64,000 bases of DNA from Telopea speciosissima (Eukaryota > Streptophyta > Magnoliopsida > Proteales > Proteaceae), in assembly GCF_018873765.1 (NCBI RefSeq), contig NC_057925.1, positions 48,682,010 to 48,746,009 of the forward strand. Direction: 5' to 3'. The position numbers and the translations under genes were made by a program. Shown one piece after another: positions 12,901 through 23,191 of the stretch (the first letter of the stretch is position 1; each line of letters opens with the position of its first letter). The notes under the pieces were generated by a model. It had not been told where the DNA came from and made no database searches. It worked only from the letters and a program-made list of their open reading frames with translations.

Positions 12901-15900
12901 GTGTTATTATCTTGTGCTGCAAATCTTGGGTGGGGTCTTTAGCAGTTAGATGTCAAAAATGCCTTTCTCCATGGGGAGCTTGAGGAGGAGGTATATATGG
13001 ACATTCCACCTGGTTTCTCTAATGATAGGACTAAGGGCAAGGTTTGTAAATTGAAGCGTGCCCTTTATGGCTTGAAGCAGTCACCCAGGGCCTGGTTTGG
13101 CAGATTTCATAAGGCTATGATTTCAGCAAGTTACAAGCAGAGCAATGCTGATCACACTTTGTTTATCAGACGACTTGGTGACAAGGTTACTCTTCTCGTA
13201 GTCTATGTGGATGATATTGTGATCACTGGTAATGATGATGCTGCAATCAGGGATTTGAAAATTCTTCTTGGCCGTGAGTTTGAGGTCAAAGATCTTGGTC
13301 CCCTAAAATATTTTCTAGGGATAGAAGTTGCTCGATCTTCAAAGGGCATCTTTCTTTCTCAAAGAAAATATGTCCTTGATCTATTGACTGAGACAGGGGC
13401 TACTTGGTTGTCATCCTTGGATACTCCTATGGAAGCTACTACAAAACTTAGGGAGAAAGAGGGTGAGCCGGTTGACAAGGGTGCCTATCAGCGGTTAGTA
13501 GGCAAACTAATCTACCTTTCCCACACACGCCCTGACATTGCAGTTGTTGTGAGTTTGGTGAGTCAGTTCATGCACGATCCATATTCCTCTCATATGGATG
13601 CGGTCCGTCGTATTTTGAGGTACTTGAAGTCTGCTCCAGGAAAGGGAATTCTTCTATCTGCCAATGGTCACTTGAAGGTTGAAGCCTATACTGATGCCGA
13701 TTGGGCTGGTTCTCCTGACAGGAAATCTATCTCTGGCTACTATTCCTTTGTGGGTGGAAACCTTGTCACTTGGCGGAGCAAAAAGCAGAATGTTGTGGCA
13801 AGGTCCAGTGCTGAAGCCGAATTTGCTGAAGCCGAATTCCGTGCAATGGCACAAGGAATTTGTGAACTTCTGTGGCTTAGAGGGTTATTGTAGGATATTG
13901 GTGTTGCTGTCCATCTTCCAATGATGCTTTATTGTGACAATAAAACGACCATTAGTATTGCTCATAACCCTGTCCAGCATGATCGCACGAAACATGTGGA
14001 GGTTGACCGACATTTCATCAAGGAGAAGCTTGAAGCTAGCCTCGTTTGTGTTCCCTTTGTGAAGTCTTCTGATCAGCTAGCTGATGTGTTCACTAAGGGA
14101 TTGAGTAGCAAGCTGTTTCATCCTATCTTAGTCAAGTTGGGCATGCATGATATATATGCTCCAACTTGAGGGGGAGTGTTAGTTATATTGGGCCAGAATA
14201 CCGTGGGGGTATTCTGGACTTTTTTCCTTTATTATTTGTTAGTTTCTTATGTAGTTTAATCCCACATTGCTTATGTAATTATTTTTACTATTTCATTATA
14301 GTTATAAATACAATGTGCTTGGGATGAACTAATCATCCAAGCATTAACCTAATTCAAATCTGTTTCTACAAGTCTCCAATAATAGATAGCCACTGGCAAG
14401 ATCAGATTGAATAGAACCAAGTAAATATGCCATAACTAGTGAATCATTAGAGATCCAGCAATCTTGGGCAGAACCAAGTGCAATTGGTTTCTCAGTAGTA
14501 CCAGTAATGTGTCCCCAGTAAGCCCTCGACCAGCAATAGCAAGGTATGTAGACCTGGACCAAACTGACTAGGAAACTGAAATAATAAAAAATTGAAGACA
14601 TTAACTGAACTAATCCAGTATGCCTAGTCTCTACAGTCTACCCACATTATAGGACAATTGAAGTGGCCTATTACAAAGAAAACACATGGGATCAAAGGGC
14701 CAACACATATATAACCCAACCCAAAGCTTATTTCGTATTAAATAAGCCCATTTAGGTGATTTAACTGCTTCACCTACCTTTTAGATCAATATACTAGCAG
14801 ATTAATGCTATGTGATTAGCCTAATTCCCAAAAAGTTCACTTCCTTGTTAAGTTCTATAAGCCATTGGTTTGAAATTAGTTCTTTGGGTTGTTCAATGTT
14901 AACCCAAGTAGGCTGACTTTTGGTCTAAGCAATATTTCTGGCTTAACAAGCATGCATGCCATTTCTATTGTATATATTCATATGCAACTCAAAAGAGGAA
15001 AATCTTTGGGTGTGCGGTCTTTCGTCCTATAATTCTTCATTGTGGGGGTCAATAAGAGCCAAGACTTGATGAAGATCTAGTAATATGAGGCACTGATTTT
15101 TAGCTTTTTCACTAACTGTCCATTCACTTATTATGCAGGGAACAAATACATCAAATGGACCTTGAGAATATCTAGCATACATGGACAGAAAGCCCCATTG
15201 CCATTCCTCAAATCAGTTGAGGTAAAGATACTTTTGGAAAGGTTTTCCCTGTCCTCTTGGCAGTAGTAATATTAGGTTTCCTAAGTTGCAATAATGAAAG
15301 ATTATGTTCTCTTCACGAATCTAACCCCCTCCCCCCTTGCAACTTACAACTGAATCTCCAATTCTGAAGTATGCTTAGCAAGTAATTGTAGTGTTTGGTG
15401 CTTGCCATCAAGTTCAAGTGCACTATGATGACTATCAGTGTACCTATTGGTTGACTTGGTTGAGTCACTACAGGAGGAATCACTTGTCTCTTAAATTAGA
15501 GACATGAAGCCATGATATGTTCTCTTTTTTTTCCCCTTTCTTTTGATAAGTATAAAAGGTTCTCTATTTCCCTTAGGGCTGTTATGGTTTCCCTGTTGTC
15601 TGTGTTTAGTTCCATTGAATGGCCAATGTTGACCTGCACACTGGATCAGTTATTTTTATAACCATGAATATCAGATGTCCATATTTCTAATACTTCATTT
15701 GTAAGTTTAATTCTTCCCCCCCCCCCCCCCACCTTTTGTTATGTAGGTATCCTTTTCAGATAGGACGGATCTAAAAACAGCCATTCTACATAAGCAACCA
15801 TTTCAGCTAAAAAGGTACCTTGTTGCAAAATATCTTGTGCATGAATTCAGAAAGCCATTATAAGCATTGTTTGAGAACTCGTTTTGTTTCGGTATTTCGG

Positions 15901-18900
15901 ACTCGGATATTTCGGTCAAAATATTGTATTTTTGTGGTATGTTTCAGTAGGTCATTTCGGTGGGTTTTAGGCCAAGTTAAGGCCTGAAACTTCATGGAAA
16001 CCCTATTTTAGGCTATCTAAACACATTTAAATGTTCAAATTGCAAAAATAGTCACCCAAAATGGTGTTTTCGACACCGTGAAGGTGTAGATCGGCTTCCG
16101 GTGTTTAACATATATTATTTCATCACAAACAAACATATTGATCATGCATTTCCCTAAAAAAAACCAATTTTGAGAATATGGTTTTACCTGGAATAGTGGA
16201 AAGGCTTCACAAATGTGCTAAGAAGTTTGAATCTCGTGTTCTCCAAGTGGTTCCGGCGTAGATGCGGCAATGATTCAAATGGGAAGTGGAAGAATGGAGA
16301 AGAAATGAGCAGAAACCAAGCAAAAACCAAAAAACCGGAGCTGTTTTGAAGTCTCGTTTCGACCGAGACTGACGAAATGTGGTCTTTTATATAAAGGGGT
16401 TTGACGAAAAATTCGAAATCTCGCGAGAGATATCATGAAATTTCGAGAATTTCGCTCGAGATATTGTATTTTTTCGATTTGAAGTAGCATTTCGTTTCGA
16501 GCAGCTCGAAATATCCGAAATTTCCGAAATCTCGATCGAGATTTCGCGAGATTTTGAACTATGATTATAAATTGAAATTACATTTCAGAAGTACTAATGC
16601 AGGGATATGCAGGTGTGGATTGGGTTGGGTTTGGCAAGGGCTGATCCCTTCTTTGATCCTGGCCTCAAACCCACTTGAACAGGAGAAAGTCTGGGTCGGA
16701 TCAGGTAGATATAATGTGTAGAAAAGAAATATTATAAAATAGACAAAAATAATAGTGATATAGGTTGTAAATGCTCAAGGAAATCGGTAAAAGCTACGCT
16801 CTATCATAACCTGAACTTGCCTCAGGCAGTAGAAAGGAACTGAACCTGACCTGTGACCTGATTAGGCCTTGCCAAACTTGCCCTATTGAGGGAGTGGTGG
16901 TGTAGGTTACCCATCACATTGCCATCAATTTGTTGGAATCTGACCATTATTTTATACCTGTGTTATTCTTTTGATCTGTAACAATACCAATGCATTAAAG
17001 GCTAGCAGCAATATGAAAGAAGAGGAAGAGAAGTCAATAGAGAGAAGACCATGGAGAAGAAGATTAGAGAGAACTGGCCCACGGTTTGTGTTGTGAACTC
17101 AACCAAACCGTGGGAAGGGAAAACTATTTATAACAAAATGATGAATGTTCAAGGACACCACCACCGACTTACTTAACTTAAACATACTGTTCCCAAAACA
17201 CCCTCACTTGCTAACATAAACAAAACAGCACACTAATACTTGACAAACTGATCTCACGTTGAGTAATTTCAAGAGCAATATCAGTATGCAAAATTGAGCA
17301 ATATCAGTATGCAAAATTTTCAAACAAATGCCACACTGAAATGTTATTCATTATAAAATTATTTGAAAACAGACAAATTCAGAACAATTTTTTAAAAGAT
17401 ACAACCATGTCATACACGAATGATCGTCAGTAAAGGACACAATAATAAAATCTGGACCGACTCTTGACCCTATATGGCCCCAAATATCAGAATGAACTAA
17501 ATCAAACAAAGATTGACTTCTAAGCTCACTAAGTAACGAAAAAACCAATACGGTGATGCTTGCCAATCTCACAAGCTTCACACTCAAGATGGGAAAGAGA
17601 CTTGCAACCTGGGACCAAATATTGAAGCTTGGATAACGAAAGGTGTCCCAGCTTGTAATGCCAATGTAAAGGGGAAACTCCACACAAAGTAGCAAACGCC
17701 GTCGCGGAAGAGGATACATCGTCAAAGTAGTATAGACTGTCCTGCTCATGAGTAGTATCAGTAGGGGGCACAACTTCAATATTCCCATCAGGAAAAGTAG
17801 TATTGGCAAATTGGTGTTGAGCCCATTGAGGCTTGCCATGCTTTATCCAACATTTTTCAATAGTGTGATTAGGGCGACCACAATGAGTGCACCAATGAAC
17901 AACTGGATCAGAAGAGCAATCACCATCACCACCCATGCTACGTCCACAGCTTCCCCTTGATCCACTACCTATACCAAAGGTACTACTACCACGACCACGG
18001 CCGCCACCATTAGCAGCAAAGGCCCAATTATCCTTAGAAGGAGAAGTATAGGCAGGTTTAGCTAGAGAAGTATAGGCAGGTTTAGCTAGAGAAGGAGGCA
18101 CAATATGCTGAATTCTGCAATAATCCTCATTGATAAAGGGAATCTTTTCACCAGCTAATATTTGACTCTTGTCAGGCTGTAGATCAGAGTCCAAATCAGA
18201 TAAGAATTTAACCACAAGCAACTTAGCATGTTGTGATTTGAGAACATTAATATCAGTGGAGAGTGGCTGGTTGACGTTGAGTGCCTCCCACATGCCTTGA
18301 GTGTACTGTAGTAGTCGCCCACAGAATTCCCATTCTGTTTGAAAGAGAAAAAAATTTCATACAGATCATGTCCTTGACATATTTTTGTCTTGAGAAAAAC
18401 TTTCCTTGAGTTCATCTCAGATGCCCTTGGCAGTTTTGTGAAACATGAGATTAGCAGCTATAGATGATTCCATACTATTCTAGAGCCAACAGAGTAAAGT
18501 AGCATTTTCAGATTGCCAATACTTGTAGTTATCAGCAGTGGGATCTGTTGGATTCATAGTCAAATAATCCATCTTACGCTTGGCTGTGATATAAGCTTCC
18601 ACAGCCTGAGCCCATAGAAGGTAATTGGAAGCCCCATTTCAACCTTATAGAAGTGATTTGGACATTCACATTGTCCATAGTAGGCTTTGATTCTGCCATA
18701 ACAAAGAAGATAGGACCAGCAATATGTATATATCCTCAAAAGGAACCGAGATCAAGCCTTTGGAGCAAGACAGCAGCAATAAACAAGAATCAAATACCTT
18801 GCAGTAAAAACAACCAGCCTTGAAATGGGTAATCTTTAATTGCAGCACACCAGGGTGTCAGATGGATACCAAAAGAGGGTGGAAGGACCAGCCTTGTTTA

Positions 18901-20136
18901 TTATTTTAGCCACATATTATATGGTGGCGTTTTTTAAATTCTTGAAGTTTCCTGTAAATTATGCAGTTTCAAATGTTTTGTTACATGTTTAAGTTGAAAA
19001 CAGCGAAAAACTATCCAGGCATTAAATTTTAAAGTTGTGTACCATTCCTCTGCTTTTCTACTAACTGTATTGCATGTACTCTTTTGGTTTTTCACCTCTT
19101 ATATCTGTTCATGTGCCAGAGAGACGGTGAGGACGAGGCCATTTAAATTGGTGTTGACACTCAATTTTGGAGATGGTTGTGGTTCTCCATGCACTAGAAT
19201 TGAGTTCCCTGTTGACTTTGAGGTGAGAACTTAGATCTTGTTTGCATATGGACTGCCAAGATTTTCCAACCCATTGTATTCTCCCATGGCTAGTGTTGTG
19301 CAAAATAGGACCGACATTCTTTAAGGGGAAATGTTCTCTGCAGACACATGGGGGTGGGCAAGATGACCACCCTGCCCCCCTGAATGGCCGAAATGACCAC
19401 CGCACCCTGCCCCATGTGTCTGGGCATAGCCTGCTATCCTGAACAGAGAACAGCGCCCCTTCTTTTAATTTTCAAGTCTTTAGCCCAAAACATTCACAAC
19501 GAAAAGGTGTGTGGTCAGATACTGCTTACAATGAGAATCCCTTTCCCCCCCCCCCCCCCCCCACCCCCAAATAAAATAAAAAAGAAAAGAAAAAGGAAAA
19601 ACGAGAAGCTGGACAGTTATAATAATCCAAGTGTTCAAATGTCTTGACTTACTACATTTCCTGGGTGGGACAGATCTATTGGTTGCCCTGAGTACAGCCA
19701 GTGGTTTATCATTCTTCAGTTTTGGTTCTGGCCTTCTATACCAACTGCATAAACTATGATTAACTGTGTCCTCTCGAGTATAGATAAAACAAAATTAAGG
19801 AGTTGTTGCTTAGTATGACCCAACAATCTGCAGGTTTCGACAGACAGTTTCAATCATGGGAAGGATGCTGTCTCACAGAAGCTGAGGGACATAGCAATCC
19901 AAGACTTATATTGTGGGCAGTATGCAGCTGTTGAGAGGAAGGCCCTGCTGGATCCAAGAACCGAAGTCACTGTCTATGCCCTTGCAACCAATGTTGTCAG
20001 ATACAACTGCCTTCAGGCAACCTCCAAAGCATTTGAAAGCGTTCCTAGGTGTGATGCAAATGGGATGAAAAGACACACTGAAGGTATGAATGTGATGGAA
20101 GCATCTCCAAAGAGACCAAAAGGGTTTGACTGTTAG
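967..20136 (+). CDS. SRT1: SIRT6-like NAD-dependent protein deacetylase SRT1, C-terminal exons only
   Basis: Six exons join in one frame: 967-1020, 3889-3988, 15139-15221, 15747-15814, 19120-19222, 19834-20136 (stop TAG). Junction phases 0,1,0,2,0 all agree and every intron is GT-AG, giving 236 residues. The start reads [18 protein letters not shown], the conserved stretch that closes the sirtuin fold in class IV (SIRT6/7-like) plant SRT1. It is followed by IPPFVRIDL and [10 protein letters not shown], which I recognise from the plant-specific C-terminal extension of Arabidopsis SRT1 (about 473 aa, from memory). The Rossmann core, catalytic His and zinc cysteines are therefore upstream of position 1. 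SRT1 is a nuclear NAD-dependent histone deacetylase (H3K9ac) that represses stress, transposon and metabolic genes. The tail ends in a basic KRPKG stretch that could aid nuclear import. The intron 3989-15138 has been inflated to 11 kb by nested copia elements, yet all exons remain open. Confidence 0.9.
1021..3888 (+). other. SRT1 intron, 2.9 kb, no gene
   Basis: Intron between SRT1 exons, bounded by GT at 1021 and AG at 3887-3888. It contains a T13-G15 homopolymer junction (3326-3353) and a TATA-like stretch with a short leader near 1420-1450 that could be an old LTR, but I could not find a partner copy. An open stretch at 3519-3611 with splice-like edges is discussed under rejected items. 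Confidence 0.6.
4140..5102. repeat. Dispersed non-coding repeat, copy 1
   Basis: AT-rich sequence with no coding frame. It contains the string GGGTTTCACACCGCAAGGT (about 4752-4771), which recurs with small changes near 48968-48986. Its last 127 bases (from AACTGACTAGG to ACACATGGGATC) recur at 14561-14692. Related right ends sit near 44600-44700 and 47490-47600. It is a dispersed family of unknown class; at this copy it is bounded on the right by the LTR of the older copia element. Confidence 0.5.
5103..5305 (-). repeat. 3' LTR of copia element 1
   Basis: On the minus strand this begins after a GGGGGAG polypurine tract and ends in GTTAACA. It holds a TATAAATA-type box (about 5165-5175 in plus coordinates) and is followed by dispersed repeat. 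Its first bases are AGTTAAA rather than the expected TG, probably a mutation. Confidence 0.65.
8669..8866 (+). repeat. 5' LTR of copia element 2
   Basis: 198 bp, TG...CA ends, with a TATAAATAC box near 8799-8807 that would drive the element transcript. It has an extra TTAG near its start compared with the 3' LTR. Confidence 0.93.
9709..14169 (+). pseudogene. copia gag-pol polyprotein of element 2, inactivated
   Basis: The gag ATG is at 9709 ([10 protein letters not shown]). A frame change near 9830 precedes the main gag block (9972-10547), which ends in a zinc knuckle [14 protein letters not shown]. Protease shows [10 protein letters not shown] near 10783. The pre-integrase block is at about 11180-11320. 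Integrase (11370-11800) has HSDVW, DNGTEY and the downstream acidic residue in GVAERKNR context. Reverse transcriptase (12640-13370) has KARLVAKGF and YVDDIVITG. RNase H (13660-14140) has DADWAGS, SSAEAEF and ADVFTKGL. Breaks seen: stop at 10548, TAG at 11053, TGA at 11285, TAG at 12940 and TAG at 13891. Three of the TAGs sit where relatives have Gln (CAG). A 12-bp tandem duplication near 13810-13835 repeats AEAEF inside RNase H. Confidence 0.92.
14177..14370 (+). repeat. 3' LTR of copia element 2
   Basis: 194 bp, near-identical to the 5' LTR and directly preceded by the polypurine tract. It is followed by TSD AGTCT and then by the resumed gag of element 1. Confidence 0.93.
14561..14770. repeat. 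Dispersed repeat, second copy of the 4975-5102 flank
   Basis: About 127 bp match the left flank of element 1 with roughly 15 percent difference. The sequence then continues as AAAGGCCAACACATA-type DNA, which is shared with 47525-47600. It lies immediately beyond the truncated gag of element 1. Confidence 0.6.
15865..16563. mobile_element. hAT-like non-autonomous foldback element
   Basis: The ends form an imperfect inverted repeat: CATTGTTTGAGAACTCG on the left against CATAGTTCAAAATCTCG on the right strand. Both then run into TTTCGGATATTTCGG-like sequence. Flanks ATTATAAG (15857-15864) and ATTATAAA (16564-16571) look like an 8-bp target duplication with one mismatch, the length typical of hAT. 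No transposase frame is seen. Related ends occur at 35827-35933 and 45570-45773. Confidence 0.6.
16961..18880 (-). mobile_element. Truncated copia retrotransposon (element 3)
   Basis: The minus-strand gag starts at 18699 ([10 protein letters not shown]). The gag core continues at 17529-18415 with a zinc knuckle [15 protein letters not shown] and a Gly/Arg-rich linker. A pre-integrase block follows ([20 protein letters not shown]), then the integrase N-terminus (DLVHSDIWG) after a frameshift near 17530. Everything beyond about 17345 (integrase core, reverse transcriptase, RNase H) is deleted. A TG...CA bounded LTR-like block with a TTATAAATAG box lies at 16961-17216. A TGGTATC primer-site remnant sits near 18865-18872, and no 5' LTR follows. 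It belongs to a copia lineage distinct from elements 1 and 2 and lies in the SRT1 intron 15815-19119. Confidence 0.8.
19326..19450. mobile_element. Small foldback MITE in the last SRT1 intron
   Basis: Its ends read GTTCTCTG on the left and, inverted, GTTCTCTGTTCAGGA on the right, with internal CAGACACATGGGG in inverted orientation. The right end resembles the MITE at 39117-39265. There is no coding capacity. Confidence 0.45.
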
Positions 20137-21152
20137 TTTTAGTTAGCTGCTTTTGTTTTCTTAGTCTATTCTACTGATTACTAGGAGGGTAGATGTTTGG
20201 GTTCTGTAGATATTTTAAACTTAAAAGGAGTATATGATGAATCGGGTTGCATAGATGTTTTATAGTTATAGAACTCATGGTCATGTATGAAGTGGCTGGG
20301 TGAATTTTGCATTGTACACTCAGTCTCCCCAACTGTGAATATGTAAGTGGGGAAGCATGGTTGCTCTGTCTGCAGTTTGTAAATTCTCAGCAGCTCTGGA
20401 GATCATACTCATAGAATGAGTCTGTAGGATTTGCAGTTCATGGGATTCTGAACTTGGGTAAGTGGGGGATTTATTGGCGGTTTTGATGTATTCAAGTTTC
20501 AACTGCTTTTGATCTTTCTACTCTTGCAATGACATTTCTTTTAGAGGAATCAAATGATACATTGTGTTATTATGTTTTGTTTTCCTTTTTGTTCCCTGGT
20601 GGATAGTGAAACCTCAATATAAAAGCACAAAAACTACAGCCTATAAATGAGAATATCTAAACCAAACTAGGAGGTTCATAATTGCTTGGTATGTCATCTA
20701 CGAAAAAAAGGTCAAAAAACAAAACCATAACTCTGAAATTCTCATATTAAAAAAAAAAAAACAATTGACTCCATTGAGAAAGACCGAAACTTCAGGCAAT
20801 CAGAACAAAAGCATTGCCAAGAACTCAGATGGGCTGTTGGACATCTTGACAATAAGAGCACGGCCTAGTGGATTTGATGCAACAAGATCTATGAAACCTT
20901 GAACTAAGGGTATCAAGTGGTCAGTTTGATCTGATTTCGGACAGGCTAAAACCGTTTTAGGTTTAGTACTGTGCTAAACCGTTAAGCTGAAGTTTGGTAT
21001 CCATTGGTTTTGCATCACATCCTATTGATCTGATTAAATATTCTAAATTAAGATAGCTTGCATTTCATGGACGATTTTTTTCAAAGTTCAAACAATCTTA
21101 CCAAAGTAGGAGTTTCTAGCTAGACAACAGGTTTAACTACTCTAAAATTCTT

Positions 21153-21683
21153 TGACAAGGCAATCTGCATGAGAAAGTGAGACTTAGTTTCATCTTTGGA
21201 ACAAGTGGAAACTCTGCTTCACCATTAAGGATCAGGAACCTGAAACCTTTTGTCATTTCAGTTGCTTTTGCATACTGAAAAGACAACGGATGTTTTCAGT
21301 GTGTGAGAAAGCAACTGAAATGTTAGATGGAGCTCTACTACCGTACATGGTTTTCGCGAGATAGTCAGGGAGATCAATGTCCACAGAAAACATTGGTTTC
21401 TCTGCTTTGGAACTTTGAATAATCCATCCGGACCTTTATCTTCTTCTGATCATCTTTGTAATCAATCCATGCCACTCGTAAGATCAATACCACGTGAAGT
21501 GAGTTCTGTTGCCTTTATTGAATTGAGAGGTTGTAAATATCCAAATCTATGTACTTGTTGCTAAGATCATTGAAGTGGGGATCCAAACTGGTGTAATTCC
21601 ACAGCAACAAAGCTGCTCTTGGTCAGCTGGGAAGAATTAACTAAACCCAGGAACCTACCTGGGCTGTCAAGTCCGATTATCAA
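21153..21683 (-). pseudogene. Decayed antisense copy of LecRK-S.7
   Basis: Read on the minus strand, 21683 to about 21340 matches the lectin-domain coding sequence of the kinase gene at 61485-61825. It begins at GATAATC..GACT, passes AGTTTTGTTGCTGTGGAATT and ends at CGCGAAAACCATGTACG. It has small deletions and frameshifts. After a short break come a piece of the kinase domain (GCAAAAGCAACTGAAA, parent 62718-62750) and then the C-terminal segment (GATCCTTAATGGTGAAGCAG, parent 63000-63075). Most of the kinase domain is missing and no frame is open, so it makes no protein. The kinase piece is present in both orientations and forms a hairpin (21254-21322). The copy lies about 40 kb from its likely parent. 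Confidence 0.85.
21254..21322. other. Foldback of LecRK-S.7 kinase sequence
   Basis: A 15-bp perfect outer stem (21254-21268 with 21308-21322) encloses a second 8-bp stem (21274-21281 with 21293-21300) and an 11-nt loop. Both arms resemble the parent gene at 62711-62750. On the plus strand the left arm is antisense to the LecRK-S.7 mRNA with two or three mismatches over about 21 nt. Confidence 0.7.
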
Positions 21684-22220
21684 ATACGATATGTGCTTAA
21701 TACGTCTTTAATATGGTTGTCGAAATTTCGTAAGAGAAGACAAGAATTCAAGAGAGAACAAGAAAACATCTAAAGACTATCACGAAAGATCTAACCGATT
21801 TCTTGGCAGAGGTAACAGAAGTTTGTGAATTGGAAATTAGCATGGATTTGAAAAAAGGAAGAAGACGATGGAGAAAGAGATCAATAGGGTTAGAAGTGGC
21901 GGGAATATTTGGACATGGAAAATTGGTTTTAAACGGTCGTAACGGATGGGTAGGGTGTTTTGAAAGTTTTAACTGTTAGAAAGAAGGGTTTGTACTCTTT
22001 GTAGAACTATATATAAAGGAGAATGGATCATCTGCACGTACGTTCACCATGAACGTAGATCTCAGAGCCAATTATATGTTTATTTCGTTTTCATAAACAC
22101 CCCTCTCCCCTTGTAAATGGCAAAAAATAGAACAGATGATTGCCTCTCATGTACGTGCACCTACGTATACCGTGCAAGGGAGCCGAACACATAAAGAAGC
22201 AATTTTTTTTTTTTTACTTC

Positions 22221-22378
22221 AGTTCCTCTACATGTACCAACAGGTGAACGCACATGTGAGAGCCAATCACATTTTAATTTTATTTCCATAAAAACCCCTC
22301 CTTCCCTTGTAAATGGTAAAAATAGGATAGGTGGTTGGCTCTCACATTTACGTTCACCTGTTGGTACGTGTAGCAGAA
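22221..22378. mobile_element. MITE with long terminal inverted repeats
   Basis: The left arm GTACCAACAGGTGAACG and onward (to GAGAGCCAATCAC) is matched in inverted orientation by the right arm ending GTTGGTACGTGTAGCAGAAC, an inverted repeat of about 45 bp. A weaker, older relative precedes it at about 22035-22190. Confidence 0.7.
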
Positions 22379-23191
22379 CCGAACCTTGCCGCATGTCCAT
22401 ATGGGACCCAATCTATATGAAAATATCAAGTGAATAGTACCACGTGAACAGTAACTCGTGCACACTACTATATGAACATTCTTCTTCCTTAACCTGCATC
22501 AAAAGTACCGATAGCCTTATTTTCATACACAAGAATAACTCAGCCTTACCCCAACTAAATGGCAGTAGTCTTAATGCCATATAAGTATTAAATTGATAGG
22601 CGTGAAAATGGTTGTAAGTTGTAACTTGTGAGAAGCCTTCGTTCTTCTATGGGAGAAGTAGAGGTAAATGAGCTACTTTGAGCTTTAACCAAGGCACCAA
22701 AACAGGAGAACTAGAGGTCAGGTTGTAAGCAAAGACGGGCACCAAAACAAGAGAACTAGAGGTTAGGTTGTAAGCAAAGACCTTAACTCTTAAACTTGAA
22801 TTTAATAGCAAAAGGCACCAAGACTGCAATCTTTTCAATCAATACTTTAAGAGAGATTGTAGATAACAATGTGATTAGTTTTAGTTTCAGCTCTATTGTA
22901 ATCTTTTCTTTTGCTGATAATTTTGAGGAAAAATCCACAAGGACAGAAGAAACCCAAAAACAATATCAAAGCCAAGGAGTAAGAATGAATTGGTGGAATC
23001 CATGTAAGGAACTCTATGCATTATTAGGCCAGTTTGGAACCTTTGGGCCATGGTTCCATCTGTAGAGTTCAGTTCTGTGAAAATGGATATGGCTCAACCA
23101 TCAATAAGAAAAACTACGTAGCAAGATCAACCAACGTGAGAGGTCAAGGAAATACCCTGTCTGATCCTTCTTCAAGACAACATTTTCAACA

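Larger units (their letters stand above)
8669..14370 (+). mobile_element. Younger complete copia LTR retrotransposon (element 2)
   Basis: LTRs at 8669-8866 and 14177-14370 both start TGTTAG and end TTCTACA. The target-site duplication AGTCT is at 8664-8668 and 14371-14375. A primer-binding site TGGTATCAGAGC at 8867-8878 matches the 3' end of initiator tRNA-Met. The polypurine tract TTGAGGGGGAG is at 14166-14176. By eye the LTRs differ by about four substitutions and one 4-bp indel, so insertion is fairly recent. The internal region codes gag, protease, integrase, reverse transcriptase and RNase H in copia order but carries several stops, so this copy is non-autonomous. It lies in the SRT1 intron, in sense with SRT1, and inside the gag of element 1. 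Confidence 0.95.
5103..14560 (-). mobile_element. Older copia LTR retrotransposon (element 1), degenerate and split by element 2
   Basis: On the minus strand the order is gag, protease, integrase, reverse transcriptase, RNase H, 3' LTR. The gag start is at 14376-14560 ([11 protein letters not shown] region) and continues at 8663 down to about 8230. Integrase is recognisable near 7672-7872 (SDNGKEY), reverse transcriptase at 6104-6775 ([12 protein letters not shown]), and RNase H at 5495-6003 ([19 protein letters not shown]). Many frameshifts and stops separate these pieces, so it is dead. A purine-rich tract sits just before the 3' LTR (about 5306-5316), and the LTR spans 5103-5305. No 5' LTR is found. 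Element 2 (8669-14370) interrupts the gag with a 5-bp duplication AGTCT. The two elements are clearly the same family at protein level. Confidence 0.85.
20137..23191. other. SRT1-PPR convergent intergenic region
   Basis: This region lies between the 3' ends of SRT1 (plus) and the PPR gene (minus). It contains the LecRK-S.7-derived pseudogene (21153-21683), MITE-like inverted repeats around 22030-22380, and a roughly 47-bp tandem duplication near 22688-22782 (GAACTAGAGGT repeated). I see no other gene. Confidence 0.6.
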
